A DNA stretch of 64,000 nucleotides from Persicitalea sp038235275 (GTDB lineage: Bacteria > Bacteroidota > Bacteroidia > Cytophagales > Spirosomataceae), in NCBI GenBank assembly GCA_038235275.1, contig JBBSUC010000022.1, forward strand, positions 22,729 through 86,728. Reading direction: 5' to 3'. Shown here piece by piece: positions 10,668-19,268 of this stretch. A program made the position numbers and the translations under genes. The notes under the pieces are model-generated. The model was not told the DNA's origin. It saw only the letters and a program-made list of their open reading frames with translations, and searched no databases. The first letter of the stretch is position 1. Each line of letters opens with the position of its first letter.

Positions 10668-11855
10668 TCATGCTGAATAGACTACCTTCCCATCGATGAT
10701 CGTCATACTGACGTCGATGTTTTCATCAAACAAAACCACATCAGCCACCTTTCCTACTGTCAGTGAGCCGAGGGAATCTTGCTGCCCCATAATGCGGGCG
10801 GGGGTAGTTGACGCCATTTTCACGGCATCCAGCAGGGGTACATGGGCTTGCTGTGTGATCGTACGGACCAGTCGATCGGCGGTAGCGACGCTACCCGCAA
10901 AGGCGGTGCGGTCAGGGAGTTTGGCCACGCCATCCTCCACCAGCACTTTCAAGCCGTTATCGAGCGGGCCCAGGATACTGTCGCCGGGCGGCAGGGAAGC
11001 GGCCCGCATGGCGTCGGTGATGAGGGCAATGCGGTCAGGGCCTTTTATTTTATAGATCAATTGCAAAAGCGGCGGCGGCAGGTGAATGCCGTCGGTAATG
11101 ATTTCAACGTCCATCTCATCCAGCAAAAAGGCGCTTTCCACTGCCCCGGCGTAACGGAAAGCGTCGCGGCGGGTCACGCCCAACATAGCCGAATAGAGGT
11201 GCGTCATCAGCGTGTAGCCGTTTTCGGCGGCCAGCACCACATCCTCGTGAATGGCTTCGGTGTGCGCCACCGACGCAATGATGCCCTGCGAGCGTAAAAT
11301 TCGCCCCATTTCCAAAGCACCCGGTAGTTCGGGTGCAACGCTCCAGCGCGTGACGGAGCCATTGGCGCGGCGGATAATTTCTCGATATTCTGTCGGATCG
11401 GGGTTGCGAATGTAACGCGGGTCCTGCGCCCCGCGCTGGTTCATGGCGAAGTAAGGCCCTTCCAGATGCATGCCCAGAAATTTCGCTCCGTTTTGGTTGG
11501 CGCGGTTCGCCTCCTCGTACAATTCCAGCGTTCGGAACAGCGATTCCTGGCTACTGGTGAGCGTCGTGGGTACCATTGCCGTGGTGCCGAAACGGGCGTG
11601 GGTTTTGGCTATTTCAAGAAACGCTTCCACGCTCCCGTCCATGAAATCGTGGCCACCGCCGCCGTGAACGTGCAGCTCGATAAAGCCCGGCGAAACGTAC
11701 TTTCCCTGAGCGTCGATTTCGGGTAAGTCGGGCGTTTCTCGGCCCGCTTCCAACACGGCAGTGATTATGCCCTCCACCACCACCAAAGTACCTTTTGGCA
11801 GCATACGATAGGGTGTCAGAAGTGTGCCGTTGGTTATCTTAAAAGAAGAGGACAT
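10668..11855 (-). CDS. nagA: N-acetylglucosamine-6-phosphate deacetylase
   Basis: A 395-residue amidohydrolase-superfamily enzyme that removes acetate from GlcNAc-6-phosphate. Visible motifs: ELHVHGGGGHDFMDG (here HVHG replaces the metal-binding HxH; NagA enzymes commonly carry a single metal), HLEGPYF with the metal-binding Glu, SVAHTEA and HLYSAM for the two metal His residues, and ITDAMRA with the catalytic Asp. Length is normal. It starts 11 bases after nagB, so the two are co-transcribed and convert GlcNAc-6-P to fructose-6-P. Confidence 0.94.
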   Translation of the reverse strand: MSSSFKITNGTLLTPYRMLPKGTLVVVEGIITAVLEAGRETPDLPEIDAQGKYVSPGFIELHVHGGGGHDFMDGSVEAFLEIAKTHARFGTTAMVPTTLTSSQESLFRTLELYEEANRANQNGAKFLGMHLEGPYFAMNQRGAQDPRYIRNPDPTEYREIIRRANGSVTRWSVAPELPGALEMGRILRSQGIIASVAHTEAIHEDVVLAAENGYTLMTHLYSAMLGVTRRDAFRYAGAVESAFLLDEMDVEIITDGIHLPPPLLQLIYKIKGPDRIALITDAMRAASLPPGDSILGPLDNGLKVLVEDGVAKLPDRTAFAGSVATADRLVRTITQQAHVPLLDAVKMASTTPARIMGQQDSLGSLTVGKVADVVLFDENIDVSMTIIDGKVVYSA

Positions 11856-11866
11856 TATCAGGTAAT

Positions 11867-12607
11867 TCAGGAAAGCAAAGAGGCCGAATTTTTGTCCAAA
11901 TACAGCATGCAGTCGTCGTGCGTCCGCAGAATCCCCGCCGGATAGTCACGGCTGATGGGACGCTCCACGCAGTCTTTTACGGCCTGCGCCTTGCGCTCAT
12001 CGGGAACGGAACAAACGATGGACTTTGATTTGAGAATCTGCGGAATAGACATACTGATGGCCTGCTTTGGCACGTCGTCCATCGTGGCAAACCAGCCCTC
12101 GTTGAACTGCTGGCGGCGGCAGGCCTCGTCCAATTCGACTACGATGTAGGCGTCTTTGGTGTAGAAATCCGCCGGAGGATCGTTAAAAGCCAAGTGGCCG
12201 TTTTCGCCAATGCCCACCTGCGCCATGTCGATCGGATGCGCTTTAATCAACTCGCCTAGCCGGGCGCATTCCTGTGCCGGGTCGGCCTCACCGTCGATGA
12301 GGTAGTAAGCTTTCAGCGCGGGAACCTGGTCGATAAAGCGCTCCTGCAAATACTTCCGAAAACTAGCCGGAGCCGTGATAGGTAAGCCGATGTATTCGTC
12401 GAGGTGGAACATGACGACTTTACTCCAATCAATATCGTCGTGCGTGAGGAGCCGTTGCAGGGTTTCAAACTGGCTCGTCCCGGTGGCCAGGATGATATTG
12501 GCCTGTCCATTTTCGGCAATGGCATTCTTAATGATTTCAGCGGCCCGGTCGCCGGATTTTTGGCCCAGTTCCCGGGCGTTTTCGGAGCGGTCAATGTTGA
12601 ATTTCAT
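11867..12607 (-). CDS. nagB: Glucosamine-6-phosphate deaminase
   Basis: A 246-residue NagB/6-phosphogluconolactonase-fold enzyme that converts glucosamine-6-phosphate to fructose-6-phosphate and ammonia. ILATGTSQFETL is the phosphate loop, HLDEYIGL holds the catalytic Asp, and GIGENGHLAFNDPP is the second signature. Length is close to standard. It starts 9 bases after the LytTR regulator frame and is followed at once by nagA, so the kinase, regulator, nagB and nagA read as one unit. Confidence 0.93.
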   Translation of the reverse strand: MKFNIDRSENARELGQKSGDRAAEIIKNAIAENGQANIILATGTSQFETLQRLLTHDDIDWSKVVMFHLDEYIGLPITAPASFRKYLQERFIDQVPALKAYYLIDGEADPAQECARLGELIKAHPIDMAQVGIGENGHLAFNDPPADFYTKDAYIVVELDEACRRQQFNEGWFATMDDVPKQAISMSIPQILKSKSIVCSVPDERKAQAVKDCVERPISRDYPAGILRTHDDCMLYLDKNSASLLS

Positions 12608-12616
12608 GGGTTGTTC

Positions 12617-13328
12617 TCAAAATTTCAGAAGCGCTTTGATTTCTTCCAGTTTCCCTTCGTACGATGCCCCCACGGGAATCTCCCGCTCGCCCACCCAAAC
12701 GGCGTACCGACTGATTTTCTGCACCTTTGGCACGGCCACCGCAAAAGAGCGGTGAAGCCGGACAAACTGCCGTTCGGGCAGTGTGAGCAGGGCATCGGCC
12801 AGGCTTTGTCGGCTGAGGAGTTGGCGGTTCGGCAGGACGTAATGCACGTAGTTTCCCTCCGCTTCCAGATAGCAAAGGTCTTTCAACCACACTTTCTCCT
12901 GTTCATAGCCCGTTTTTACGAAAATAAATAGATCAGATATCGGACTATCGCCGAGTGCCTTTTGCCGCAGTTGCTTTGCTTCCAGGGCTTTATTACAAGC
13001 CCGCGCGAAGCGGGCCAGCGAATACGGTTTGAGCAAGTAATCGACTGTATTCAGTTCAAATCCCCTTCACCGCGTACTCAGAATAAGCGGTGGAGAAAAT
13101 CACCATCGGCACTTTTTGCAGGCAGTCCAGAAACTCGATGCCCGATATGTCCGGCATTTTGATGTCCAGAAAAAGCAGGTCGATTTGGTGTTGCTGCAAA
13201 TACGGAATAGCCCGGAAAGCATCGGTAAAAGTAGCACTCAACGCAACGAAAGGTACCTTGTCCGCGTGTATCTGGATGACTTCCAGGGCGCGGGGTTCGT
13301 CGTCGATGGCAATGGCGGAAAGCGTCAT
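12617..13328 (-). pseudogene. LytTR-type response regulator with a single-base frameshift
   Basis: The receiver part (13056-13328) has acidic residues DDE at 9-11 and phospho-acceptor Asp55 in FLDIKMP, and runs to STAYSEYAVKGI before a stop. The frame resumes as FELNTVDYLLKPYSLARF and continues through a LytTR DNA-binding domain (LEAEGNYVHYVLP, RLHRSFAV) to 12617. The total is 712 bases; removing one G from the GGGG run (CCCC at 13062-13065) gives exactly 237 codons with the expected sequence VKGFELNTVDYLLKP. This is a one-base insertion in a homopolymer: a sequencing error, a recent mutation or a slippage site. It starts 5 bases after the LytS kinase stop. Confidence 0.88.
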
Positions 13329-13333
13329 GTGAG

Positions 13334-14878
13334 TTACTGTATTTCCAAAACCAATGATACGAAATAATCGCTTTCCGTGGCCTGAATGTCGAGCGTGTGA
13401 CGGTCGGGATACAATAATTCGAGTCGCTTGCGGACGTTGGCGAGGCCAATGCCCGGCTTATTCTTCTCCGGGTCGTCGCCCGTTTTTTGGTGCAGGCTGT
13501 TGTGAACTTTGAAGTACAGCTTCGTGGCGTCCAGCGCCAGCGTGATGTACACCCAGGACGGCTGTCGCAGACTGATGCCGTGCTTGAAGGCATTCTCCAC
13601 GAAGGGATTCAGCAGCATCGGTGCCAGGTACCTTTCTCCTTCCGGCTGTTGAATATTGACCCGAATCTCGATTGCGTGGCCCTCGTCCAGCCGCATCCGC
13701 TGCAAGTCCAGGAAGTTGTGCAGGTACTCGATTTCCTTCCGCAGCGGAATGCGTTCCTGATTGTTCTCGTGCAGCATAAAGCGCATCATGTCGCCGAGTT
13801 TCTGGATGCCATCCGCCGTTTTTTCGCTGGTTTCTTTCAGCGCCACGGCGTACAAAGTATTGAGCGCATTGAACAAAAAATGCGGATTGACCTGCGAGCG
13901 CAGGGTGTCGAGTTCGGTGGATCTTTGGAGGACTTGGGTTCGGAGTTTTCGAGTTTCTTTGAAGAAATGTCGTCGCAAGTAAGCCGTCAAGGTACCTACT
14001 GAGCTTGGTAATAAATATAAGGAGTAAAAAGGGTAAGAATCTGCCCCACTTAGCCCCCAAATGAGGCCAAAACATAGGCTAACAAGAGTCCAGAGTACTA
14101 TGCCTAAGACATGGTACCGTTTCGATTGTGGTTCAGTGGGCCAGTTTTTATCGTAGTAAGGGAATAATAGGTTATAGCAGCCGTAATGAAATAATATCGT
14201 CAGCGTGATGATCGCTAAGCTTACTAGTACTCCTCCGCCCCCCATGGCAAAATTGGCGACGCTGCCCACGAATACCCATAGAATTAAGCACGAGCCAGCA
14301 AGAGTTAGCAGGAGGTATTGCAAAACTCGGTGACGCGATTGACCTTGCTGCTCGTGTAGCTCGATTGTACGATAATAAAGTTGGGCGAAAGCTTCGTAAA
14401 TCAGTAGGCAGACTAATGCGGCCAAAAAACTAGTGGGAATATTTATAAGGTCGGAGCCATGTACATGAAAGCCAACTAATTGCCCAGCATCACCACTTCG
14501 TTCCCAAATTTTACGCTGAAAAAAATCGTATAGCAGAATGCTGCCGAACGTCAGGCCAACCGACAGTGCAATTAAGTAGTTCGTGGTGGTGTCGTATCGC
14601 TTTTGCCTGATTCGAGGAAAGGCGTGATAGTGAAAAACGTACCACGCTGCCATAAATAGCATCGCCCCTGCCACGGTAGGAAAAATGACGTTTTGGTTAT
14701 AATCGAAAGAAGCCAGATCGCGTAGAATGATGGAGTTACTTACCCCAGCGTCCTGTGCCATTCCGATATTTATGTTGAAGTACCTGGCTGACTCCAAAAG
14801 TCGGCGGATAACATAAGCCGCAACGGCGGCAAGGACGATGAAGAGTTCGTAACGGCGGATGGTGGCAAGCGAGCGCAT
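13334..14878 (-). CDS. LytS-type membrane sensor histidine kinase
   Basis: A 514-residue kinase. The N-terminal 330 residues hold about eight membrane helices, then a short coiled linker, then the LytS/YehU-type kinase domain: the phospho-acceptor His in QVNPHFLFNALNTLY, the N box NPFVENAFKHGI and the G box KPGIGLANVRKRLELLYP. It pairs with the LytTR regulator immediately downstream. Co-transcription with nagB and nagA suggests a link to cell-wall or chitin amino sugars. The N-terminal membrane domain is not one I can name. Confidence 0.9.
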   Translation of the reverse strand: MRSLATIRRYELFIVLAAVAAYVIRRLLESARYFNINIGMAQDAGVSNSIILRDLASFDYNQNVIFPTVAGAMLFMAAWYVFHYHAFPRIRQKRYDTTTNYLIALSVGLTFGSILLYDFFQRKIWERSGDAGQLVGFHVHGSDLINIPTSFLAALVCLLIYEAFAQLYYRTIELHEQQGQSRHRVLQYLLLTLAGSCLILWVFVGSVANFAMGGGGVLVSLAIITLTILFHYGCYNLLFPYYDKNWPTEPQSKRYHVLGIVLWTLVSLCFGLIWGLSGADSYPFYSLYLLPSSVGTLTAYLRRHFFKETRKLRTQVLQRSTELDTLRSQVNPHFLFNALNTLYAVALKETSEKTADGIQKLGDMMRFMLHENNQERIPLRKEIEYLHNFLDLQRMRLDEGHAIEIRVNIQQPEGERYLAPMLLNPFVENAFKHGISLRQPSWVYITLALDATKLYFKVHNSLHQKTGDDPEKNKPGIGLANVRKRLELLYPDRHTLDIQATESDYFVSLVLEIQ

Positions 14879-14900
14879 TGTTTTTCTGATTGGTTTGCAC

Positions 14901-14908
14901 CAAAACTA
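14901..14908 (-). promoter_or_regulatory. Candidate -7 box for the LytS/LytTR/nag cluster
   Basis: TAGTTTTG on the minus strand matches TAnnTTTG and lies 22 bases upstream of the kinase ATG. No good TTG is seen 19-21 bases further upstream, so the call is weak, or the promoter needs an activator. Confidence 0.35.
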
Positions 14909-15003
14909 CGCGCAGTACGGCTGCGCCGGGGAAAAATGACGTGAAAGAGGGGATATTTGGGGTGAAATGGGTGGTGAAAGAAAAAGACATCCCTAGCAAT
15001 GGC

Positions 15004-15011
15004 TATCTTTG
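15004..15011 (+). promoter_or_regulatory. Candidate -7 box for the DUF433/PIN-like pair
   Basis: TATCTTTG is a perfect TAnnTTTG match, 43 bases before the first ATG of the pair. No clear -33 element is visible. Confidence 0.4.
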
Positions 15012-15054
15012 CGATTAATAGTGATTTCTACTATAGTCTAGCAACGAGAGAGCC

Positions 15055-15285
15055 ATGTATATTTTTAAGAACACTATTACACTGGAAGAAGGAAAGCGTA
15101 GCGGGAAACCCTGCATCCGGGGAATGCGGATTTCGGTAGAAGACATTCTTCGTTGGTTGGCTTCCGAAATGACCATTGCAGATATCCTGGAGGATTTTCC
15201 TGAGTTGACCAGGGCAGACATTCTCATTGCCCTAGAATTTTCGGCCGTGCAACAGCGACGCACCTTTTTTGATGTCGCGGCATGA
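15055..15285 (+). CDS. DUF433 antitoxin-like protein
   Basis: A 76-residue protein with the DUF433 pattern: GKRSGKPCIRGMRISVEDIL (target-binding helix-turn-helix), then an acidic helix around EDFPELTRADI. DUF433 proteins are found upstream of PIN-like partners and are thought to be the antitoxin and autoregulator. Its stop overlaps the next start by four bases (ATGA), which implies translational coupling. No toxicity data can be read from sequence. Confidence 0.85.
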   Translation: MYIFKNTITLEEGKRSGKPCIRGMRISVEDILRWLASEMTIADILEDFPELTRADILIALEFSAVQQRRTFFDVAA

Positions 15286-15617
15286 AGCTATTGGTTGACC
15301 AGAATATCTCGTATCGTATTCTGAGGAAGATGACGGACTTTCCGGCCAATATCGTTCACATCAAAGACGTAAGTCTAACCGATGCGAACGATCACGCCAT
15401 ATTCATGTATGCGCGTACCAATCAGTTCGATGCGGTCTTGACATTGGACGATGATTTTGTCAAGCTGCTGAACCTGCACTCTGCTCCTCCCAAAGTCATT
15501 TGGATTCGGACGGGAAACTGTTCGACGGCTTTTTTAGCGGATCTGCTTTTGGAAAAAGCGGTTGCTATTAAAGAATTTGTGGAATCGACGGAGTATATAC
15601 TTTATGAGTTGGTTTGA
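15282..15617 (+). CDS. DUF5615 PIN-like protein (putative toxin nuclease)
   Basis: A 111-residue PIN-like protein. KLLVDQNISYRI gives the first conserved Asp, and the D(A)NDH and TLDDDFV segments give further acidic residues, consistent with a metal-dependent RNase fold. PPKVIWIRTGNCST is a conserved C-terminal strand of DUF5615. It directly overlaps the DUF433 gene, the usual toxin-antitoxin arrangement. RNase activity is inferred from the family. Confidence 0.85.
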   Translation: MKLLVDQNISYRILRKMTDFPANIVHIKDVSLTDANDHAIFMYARTNQFDAVLTLDDDFVKLLNLHSAPPKVIWIRTGNCSTAFLADLLLEKAVAIKEFVESTEYILYELV

Positions 15618-15636
15618 GCTTGAAACCCTAGTGTGA

Positions 15637-15682
15637 AACTTCCCGAAAGCTAATTGCCAGGCGGCCAGTCTTTCGGGAAGTT
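15637..15682. terminator. Hairpin between convergent genes
   Basis: A perfect 13-bp inverted repeat (AACTTCCCGAAAG at 15637-15649 and its complement at 15670-15682) with a 20-base loop, between the toxin gene and the convergent beta-oxidation gene. There is no U-tract, so it may be only a transcription barrier or an mRNA-end stabiliser. Confidence 0.5.
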
Positions 15683-15717
15683 CGCGCGCAGAGAACGGGC
15701 AAGATGCCCGTACCACA

Positions 15718-18123
15718 TTAATTCCTCGGTGGTTTGCCGCCGGTAAGCAGGCCCTGCATCCGTTCGATGGTTTTCTTCTCGCCGCAGAGGGAAAGGAATG
15801 CTTCACGTTCTAAGTCCAGCAGGTATTGCTCCGTGACGATCTGCGGTTGGCTGAGGTCGCCGCCGCAGATGACGTGGGCCAGTTTGTTAGCCAGCAGGGC
15901 GTCGTGATCGCTGATGTAGTTGGCCAGGCGCATTTGGGCTACGCCCGCCAGGAAGAGGGCGATGCCCGTTTTGCCCTGTACCTTGATGTCCATCCGGGGC
16001 TTGGGCTGGGTGTAGCCGTTGTCGGCCAGTTCCATCGCGGCTTGCTTGGCTTCGGCGATGAGGCGGCTGCGATTTAGCACAATCTGGTCTTTTTCCTGTA
16101 AATAGTGCATCTCCAGCGCCTCCTGCGCCGAGGTAGAGACCTTGGCTTGCGCGATGTTCATATAGGCAGTTTGCAGGATGTTCAATTCAGTATCGCCGGG
16201 TTGGTAAAGGTCGGAGCAGCGGGCGGCCATTTCTTTGGTGCCGCCCCCCGCCGGAATCAGGCCCACGCCCAACTCCACCAGACCGATATACGATTCGGCG
16301 TGGGCCACTACCTTATCGGCGTGGAGGGTCAACTCGCAGCCGCCACCCAGCGCGAGGGTGTGCGGGGCCACAACTACCGGAATGGACGAGTACCGCGCCC
16401 GAAGAATGGTTTGCTGGAACTGGGCAATCATCAGGTTGATTTCGTCGAATTCCTGCTCGATGGCGAACATAAACAGCATGGCTAAGTTCGCTCCCGCTGA
16501 AAAGGCCTCAGTCGATTCGTTAGCGATCACCAGCCCCCGGAAGTCTTTCTCGGCCAGCGCGATGCCCTTGTGCATTCCTTCGATTACCTCGGCCCCGAAG
16601 GTGTTCATCTTGGAGCGGAATTCGAGGTTCACTATGCCGTCGCCCAGATCGTAAAGCGCGGCTCCGGCATTTTTCCAGACTATTTTATTTTCAAGATTCT
16701 TGAGAATAATGAAGTTGTCCTGACCCGGAATCTCTTTGTAGGACTTAGTCGGAATATCGTAGTACTGCTTTCGGCCTTTTTCCACTTTGTAAAAGGTCTC
16801 ATTTCCGGCTTCCAGCATTTCGTAGACCCAGGCGGCGGGTTTCATGTCCTGCGCCTCCATGATGTCGAGCATCTTCTTTACGCCGACAGCGTCCCAGGTT
16901 TCGAACAAGCCCATTTGCCAGCCGAACCCGGACGTAATCGCCTGGTCGATGCGGTAGAGTTCGTCCGAGATTTCGGGAATGCGGTGCGTGGCGTAGCGGA
17001 AACTGTCGGCGAAGGTCTGGCGGTAGAATTCCCCGGCTTCGTCCTTACCTTCCAGTAATACACCAAAGCGCTTCGCCAGGTTATCGATAGACTTGGTGCC
17101 TTCCAGCGTGACGAACTTCACCTTTTCCGACGGACGGTACTCCATCGTCTTGAAATCCAAAGCCAGAATGACGGAATGACCCTTTTCGTCCTTTATTTTT
17201 TTGTAAAAACCCTGGTTGGTTTTATCACCGAGCCATTTTTTATTAAAGAGCTCCTGCATCACGCCCGGCACCACGAATGCTTCCCGTGATTCGTCAGTTT
17301 CGGCCCCAGATTCGTATAAATTATTGGAAACATGCACCGTCGTGTCCAGTCCCACCACGTCCGACAGACGGAAAGTCCCCGACTTGGGGCGACCCACCAC
17401 GGGACCCGTCAGCTTGTCCACCTGTTCCACGGTCAAGCCCATTTTCTCGGCCGCGCGGACGGTCTGCACCATCGCGTGGATACCCAGGCGGTTGGCGATG
17501 AAGCCCGGCGTATCCTTGCAGAGAACCGTCGTTTTGCCCAAAAACAAATCGCCGTAGTGCATCAGGAAGTCGATGACTTCGGGATCGGTTTGCGGACCGG
17601 GAATGATTTCCAGCAACCGCAGGTAGCGCGGTGGGTTAAAAAAGTGGGTGCCGCAGAAATGCTTCTGGAAATCCTCGCTGCGGCCTTCTGACATCAAATG
17701 AATTGGAATCCCCGAGGTATTGGAACTCACCAAAGTCCCCGGCTTGCGGAGCTTATCGACCTTCTCGAACAAGCCCTGCTTGATATCCAATCGCTCCACG
17801 ATGACCTCGATGACCCAGTCGTAGTCCTTAATCTCAGCCAGGTTATCATCGAAGTTGCCCAGCTTTACGCGTTTGGAAAAATCCGCGCTGTACAGCGGGG
17901 CGGGCGAGCCTTTCAGGGTGTTTTGGAAAGACTCGGTGACCAGGCGATTCCGCACGGCCGGGCTTTCCATGGTTAAGCCTTTGGCTTGTTCAGTGGGCGA
18001 GAGTTCGCGGGGAACGATGTCGAGCAACAGCACTTGCACACCGATATTTGCGAAATGGCAGGCAATGCGGGAACCCATGATGCCCGAGCCGAGAACGGCG
18101 ACTTTTTTGATGGTACGGTTCAT
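15718..18123 (-). CDS. 3-hydroxyacyl-CoA dehydrogenase / enoyl-CoA hydratase fusion
   Basis: An 801-residue bifunctional beta-oxidation enzyme. The N-terminal 3-hydroxyacyl-CoA dehydrogenase has the NAD-binding motif VLGSGIMGSRIACHF (residues 10-24), the catalytic-loop region GTHFFNPPRYLRLLEIIPG, and a second helical domain. The C-terminal crotonase-fold hydratase (about 490-720) has the oxyanion-hole segment LALGGGCELTLHAD and ELGVGLIPAGGGTKE. This order (dehydrogenase first) is that of FadN-type proteins, opposite to E. coli FadB. No thiolase or acyl-CoA dehydrogenase is adjacent. The start overlaps the MarR gene stop by four bases. Confidence 0.93.
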   Translation of the reverse strand: MNRTIKKVAVLGSGIMGSRIACHFANIGVQVLLLDIVPRELSPTEQAKGLTMESPAVRNRLVTESFQNTLKGSPAPLYSADFSKRVKLGNFDDNLAEIKDYDWVIEVIVERLDIKQGLFEKVDKLRKPGTLVSSNTSGIPIHLMSEGRSEDFQKHFCGTHFFNPPRYLRLLEIIPGPQTDPEVIDFLMHYGDLFLGKTTVLCKDTPGFIANRLGIHAMVQTVRAAEKMGLTVEQVDKLTGPVVGRPKSGTFRLSDVVGLDTTVHVSNNLYESGAETDESREAFVVPGVMQELFNKKWLGDKTNQGFYKKIKDEKGHSVILALDFKTMEYRPSEKVKFVTLEGTKSIDNLAKRFGVLLEGKDEAGEFYRQTFADSFRYATHRIPEISDELYRIDQAITSGFGWQMGLFETWDAVGVKKMLDIMEAQDMKPAAWVYEMLEAGNETFYKVEKGRKQYYDIPTKSYKEIPGQDNFIILKNLENKIVWKNAGAALYDLGDGIVNLEFRSKMNTFGAEVIEGMHKGIALAEKDFRGLVIANESTEAFSAGANLAMLFMFAIEQEFDEINLMIAQFQQTILRARYSSIPVVVAPHTLALGGGCELTLHADKVVAHAESYIGLVELGVGLIPAGGGTKEMAARCSDLYQPGDTELNILQTAYMNIAQAKVSTSAQEALEMHYLQEKDQIVLNRSRLIAEAKQAAMELADNGYTQPKPRMDIKVQGKTGIALFLAGVAQMRLANYISDHDALLANKLAHVICGGDLSQPQIVTEQYLLDLEREAFLSLCGEKKTIERMQGLLTGGKPPRN

Positions 18124-18569
18124 TTTTGTTTGGTTGTTTTCTGATTCTCACTATCCACCAGTGTGTTGATTTCTTTTATTACGTCCATAAAAATTACCAG
18201 CTTTTCGGGGGCGATTTTTTCGTGGATAATTTCGTTGAAGCGGATGACGCCCGCGCGGGCTTGTTCGCGCTTGGCTTTGCCGGCTTCGGTGAGCGAGATG
18301 CGGACGAAGCGCTTGTCGGTGCCATCCACCTCACGGCGGATGAGCCCTTTTTCTTCCAGGCTTTTTAGCATCCTGACCAGGCTCCTGGGTTCCATGCCCA
18401 GCAGCGGGGCGATTTTGGTGGCCGGGGTGCCTTCCTCCATATCGATGTTCAACAGCACGTAACCCACCGCCATCGTCATACCGTACTGCGCAGCATAAGT
18501 GTTGTACATGCGCGAAATCGAATGCCAGGCCCACTTGATATGAAAGTCGATCGTTTTTTCCTTACGCAT
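18120..18569 (-). CDS. MarR family transcriptional regulator
   Basis: A 149-residue winged-helix regulator. The recognition region reads EGTPATKIAPLLGMEPRSLVRMLKSLEEKGLIRREVDGTDKR when its overlapping parts are joined, a classic MarR helix-turn-helix plus wing with the conserved DxR-type turn. It is the first gene of a two-gene operon, and its stop overlaps the beta-oxidation gene by four bases. A 6-2-6 palindrome covers the -33 element of its promoter, so it probably represses itself and the enzyme until an acyl-CoA or fatty-acid ligand binds. The ligand is an inference from the neighbour. Confidence 0.92.
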   Translation of the reverse strand: MRKEKTIDFHIKWAWHSISRMYNTYAAQYGMTMAVGYVLLNIDMEEGTPATKIAPLLGMEPRSLVRMLKSLEEKGLIRREVDGTDKRFVRISLTEAGKAKREQARAGVIRFNEIIHEKIAPEKLVIFMDVIKEINTLVDSENQKTTKQK

Positions 18570-18635
18570 TAGTGTTTTTCAAATTCGCTGCTTGCTTACG
18601 TCCGAGGGACGCGAAGCATTGCTTCTGTATATACG

Positions 18636-18673
18636 CAAATGTAATGAATTTTGTGGGTAGTATGCAAGCATAC
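18636..18673 (-). promoter_or_regulatory. Promoter and probable MarR operator
   Basis: Minus-strand TACATTTG (18636-18643) fits TAnnTTTG. TTG (18665-18667) lies 21 bases upstream and forms the centre of the inverted repeat GTATGC-AA-GCATAC (18660-18673). A dimer bound there would block the -33 element. Confidence 0.6.
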
Positions 18674-18726
18674 CTTTATTTGGAGGGTGCGTAGTCCTTG
18701 GAAATCGTCAAATGATTGGCCGGGTG

Positions 18727-18758
18727 TTTGGTGGTTAGGCAAATGCCCTTTACTTTTG
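18727..18758 (+). promoter_or_regulatory. Promoter of the small lipoprotein gene
   Basis: TTTG (18727-18730), 20 bases, TACTTTTG (18751-18758): a near-ideal Bacteroidota promoter, with the start point expected about 10-20 bases before the coding start. Confidence 0.7.
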
Positions 18759-18774
18759 CGTCAAATCTTTCAAT

Positions 18775-19035
18775 ATGTCTCCCATGAATTTCAAAAAGAT
18801 AGCCGCATTCTTAGGTGGTATGGCGCTTTTGACCTCTTGCGAATACCAAAAATACAACCACGCGGAGCAGATCGACGTGCGGGCCAACAGCGAGTACATT
18901 TATGGCGTCAGCCCTGATTCAGCGGCACGGCAACTGAACAACAAATACGAGGAGCAGCCTGAGTTGGAATTGCGAGCTAATGCCATCCGCGAGAAAATGT
19001 TCGGCGATACGACCAGTGCTTTAGCCAGAAAATAG
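18775..19035 (+). CDS. Small lipoprotein, unknown function
   Basis: An 86-residue protein with a lipoprotein signal (FKKIAAFLGGMALLTSC; lipidated Cys near residue 22). The mature part of about 64 residues is charged and contains SPDSAARQLNNKYEEQPEL and a C-terminal helix. An inner ATG at 18784 (MNFKKI) gives a more usual signal peptide and may be the true start. It has its own strong promoter and an intrinsic terminator, so it is monocistronic. I do not recognise a domain. Confidence 0.75.
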   Translation: MSPMNFKKIAAFLGGMALLTSCEYQKYNHAEQIDVRANSEYIYGVSPDSAARQLNNKYEEQPELELRANAIREKMFGDTTSALARK

Positions 19036-19061
19036 TCTGGCCTGATTTATATTATTACCTG

Positions 19062-19096
19062 AAAGCAGGATCTCCGCAGGAGGTGCTGCTTTTTTC
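19062..19096 (+). terminator. Intrinsic terminator after the small lipoprotein gene
   Basis: Stem AAAGCAG/CTGCTTT extended by ATCTCC/GGAGGT (one G-U pair) across one mismatch, with a three-base loop, followed by a run of T. Located 26 bases after the stop codon. Confidence 0.75.
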
Positions 19097-19268
19097 ATTA
19101 TTTTACTGGGAATCTGCTTTCAGGAATCCTTCCGTTCAGTAAATCATCAAATTGATTCTATTCGTCTTTTGGGACAATTGAATTCTATTGATTTACTTTA
19201 CACCTCCTTTCGATATTTAAAATAGCATTTTTCCCATAAAACTTTCCCCAGAAAAAGAACGCTAATCC

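Noticed and set aside
19101..19268. Promoter for the epimerase cassette
   Set aside because: TACTTTAC and TTG-rich stretches are present, but none reaches the consensus with correct spacing, so no site is called.
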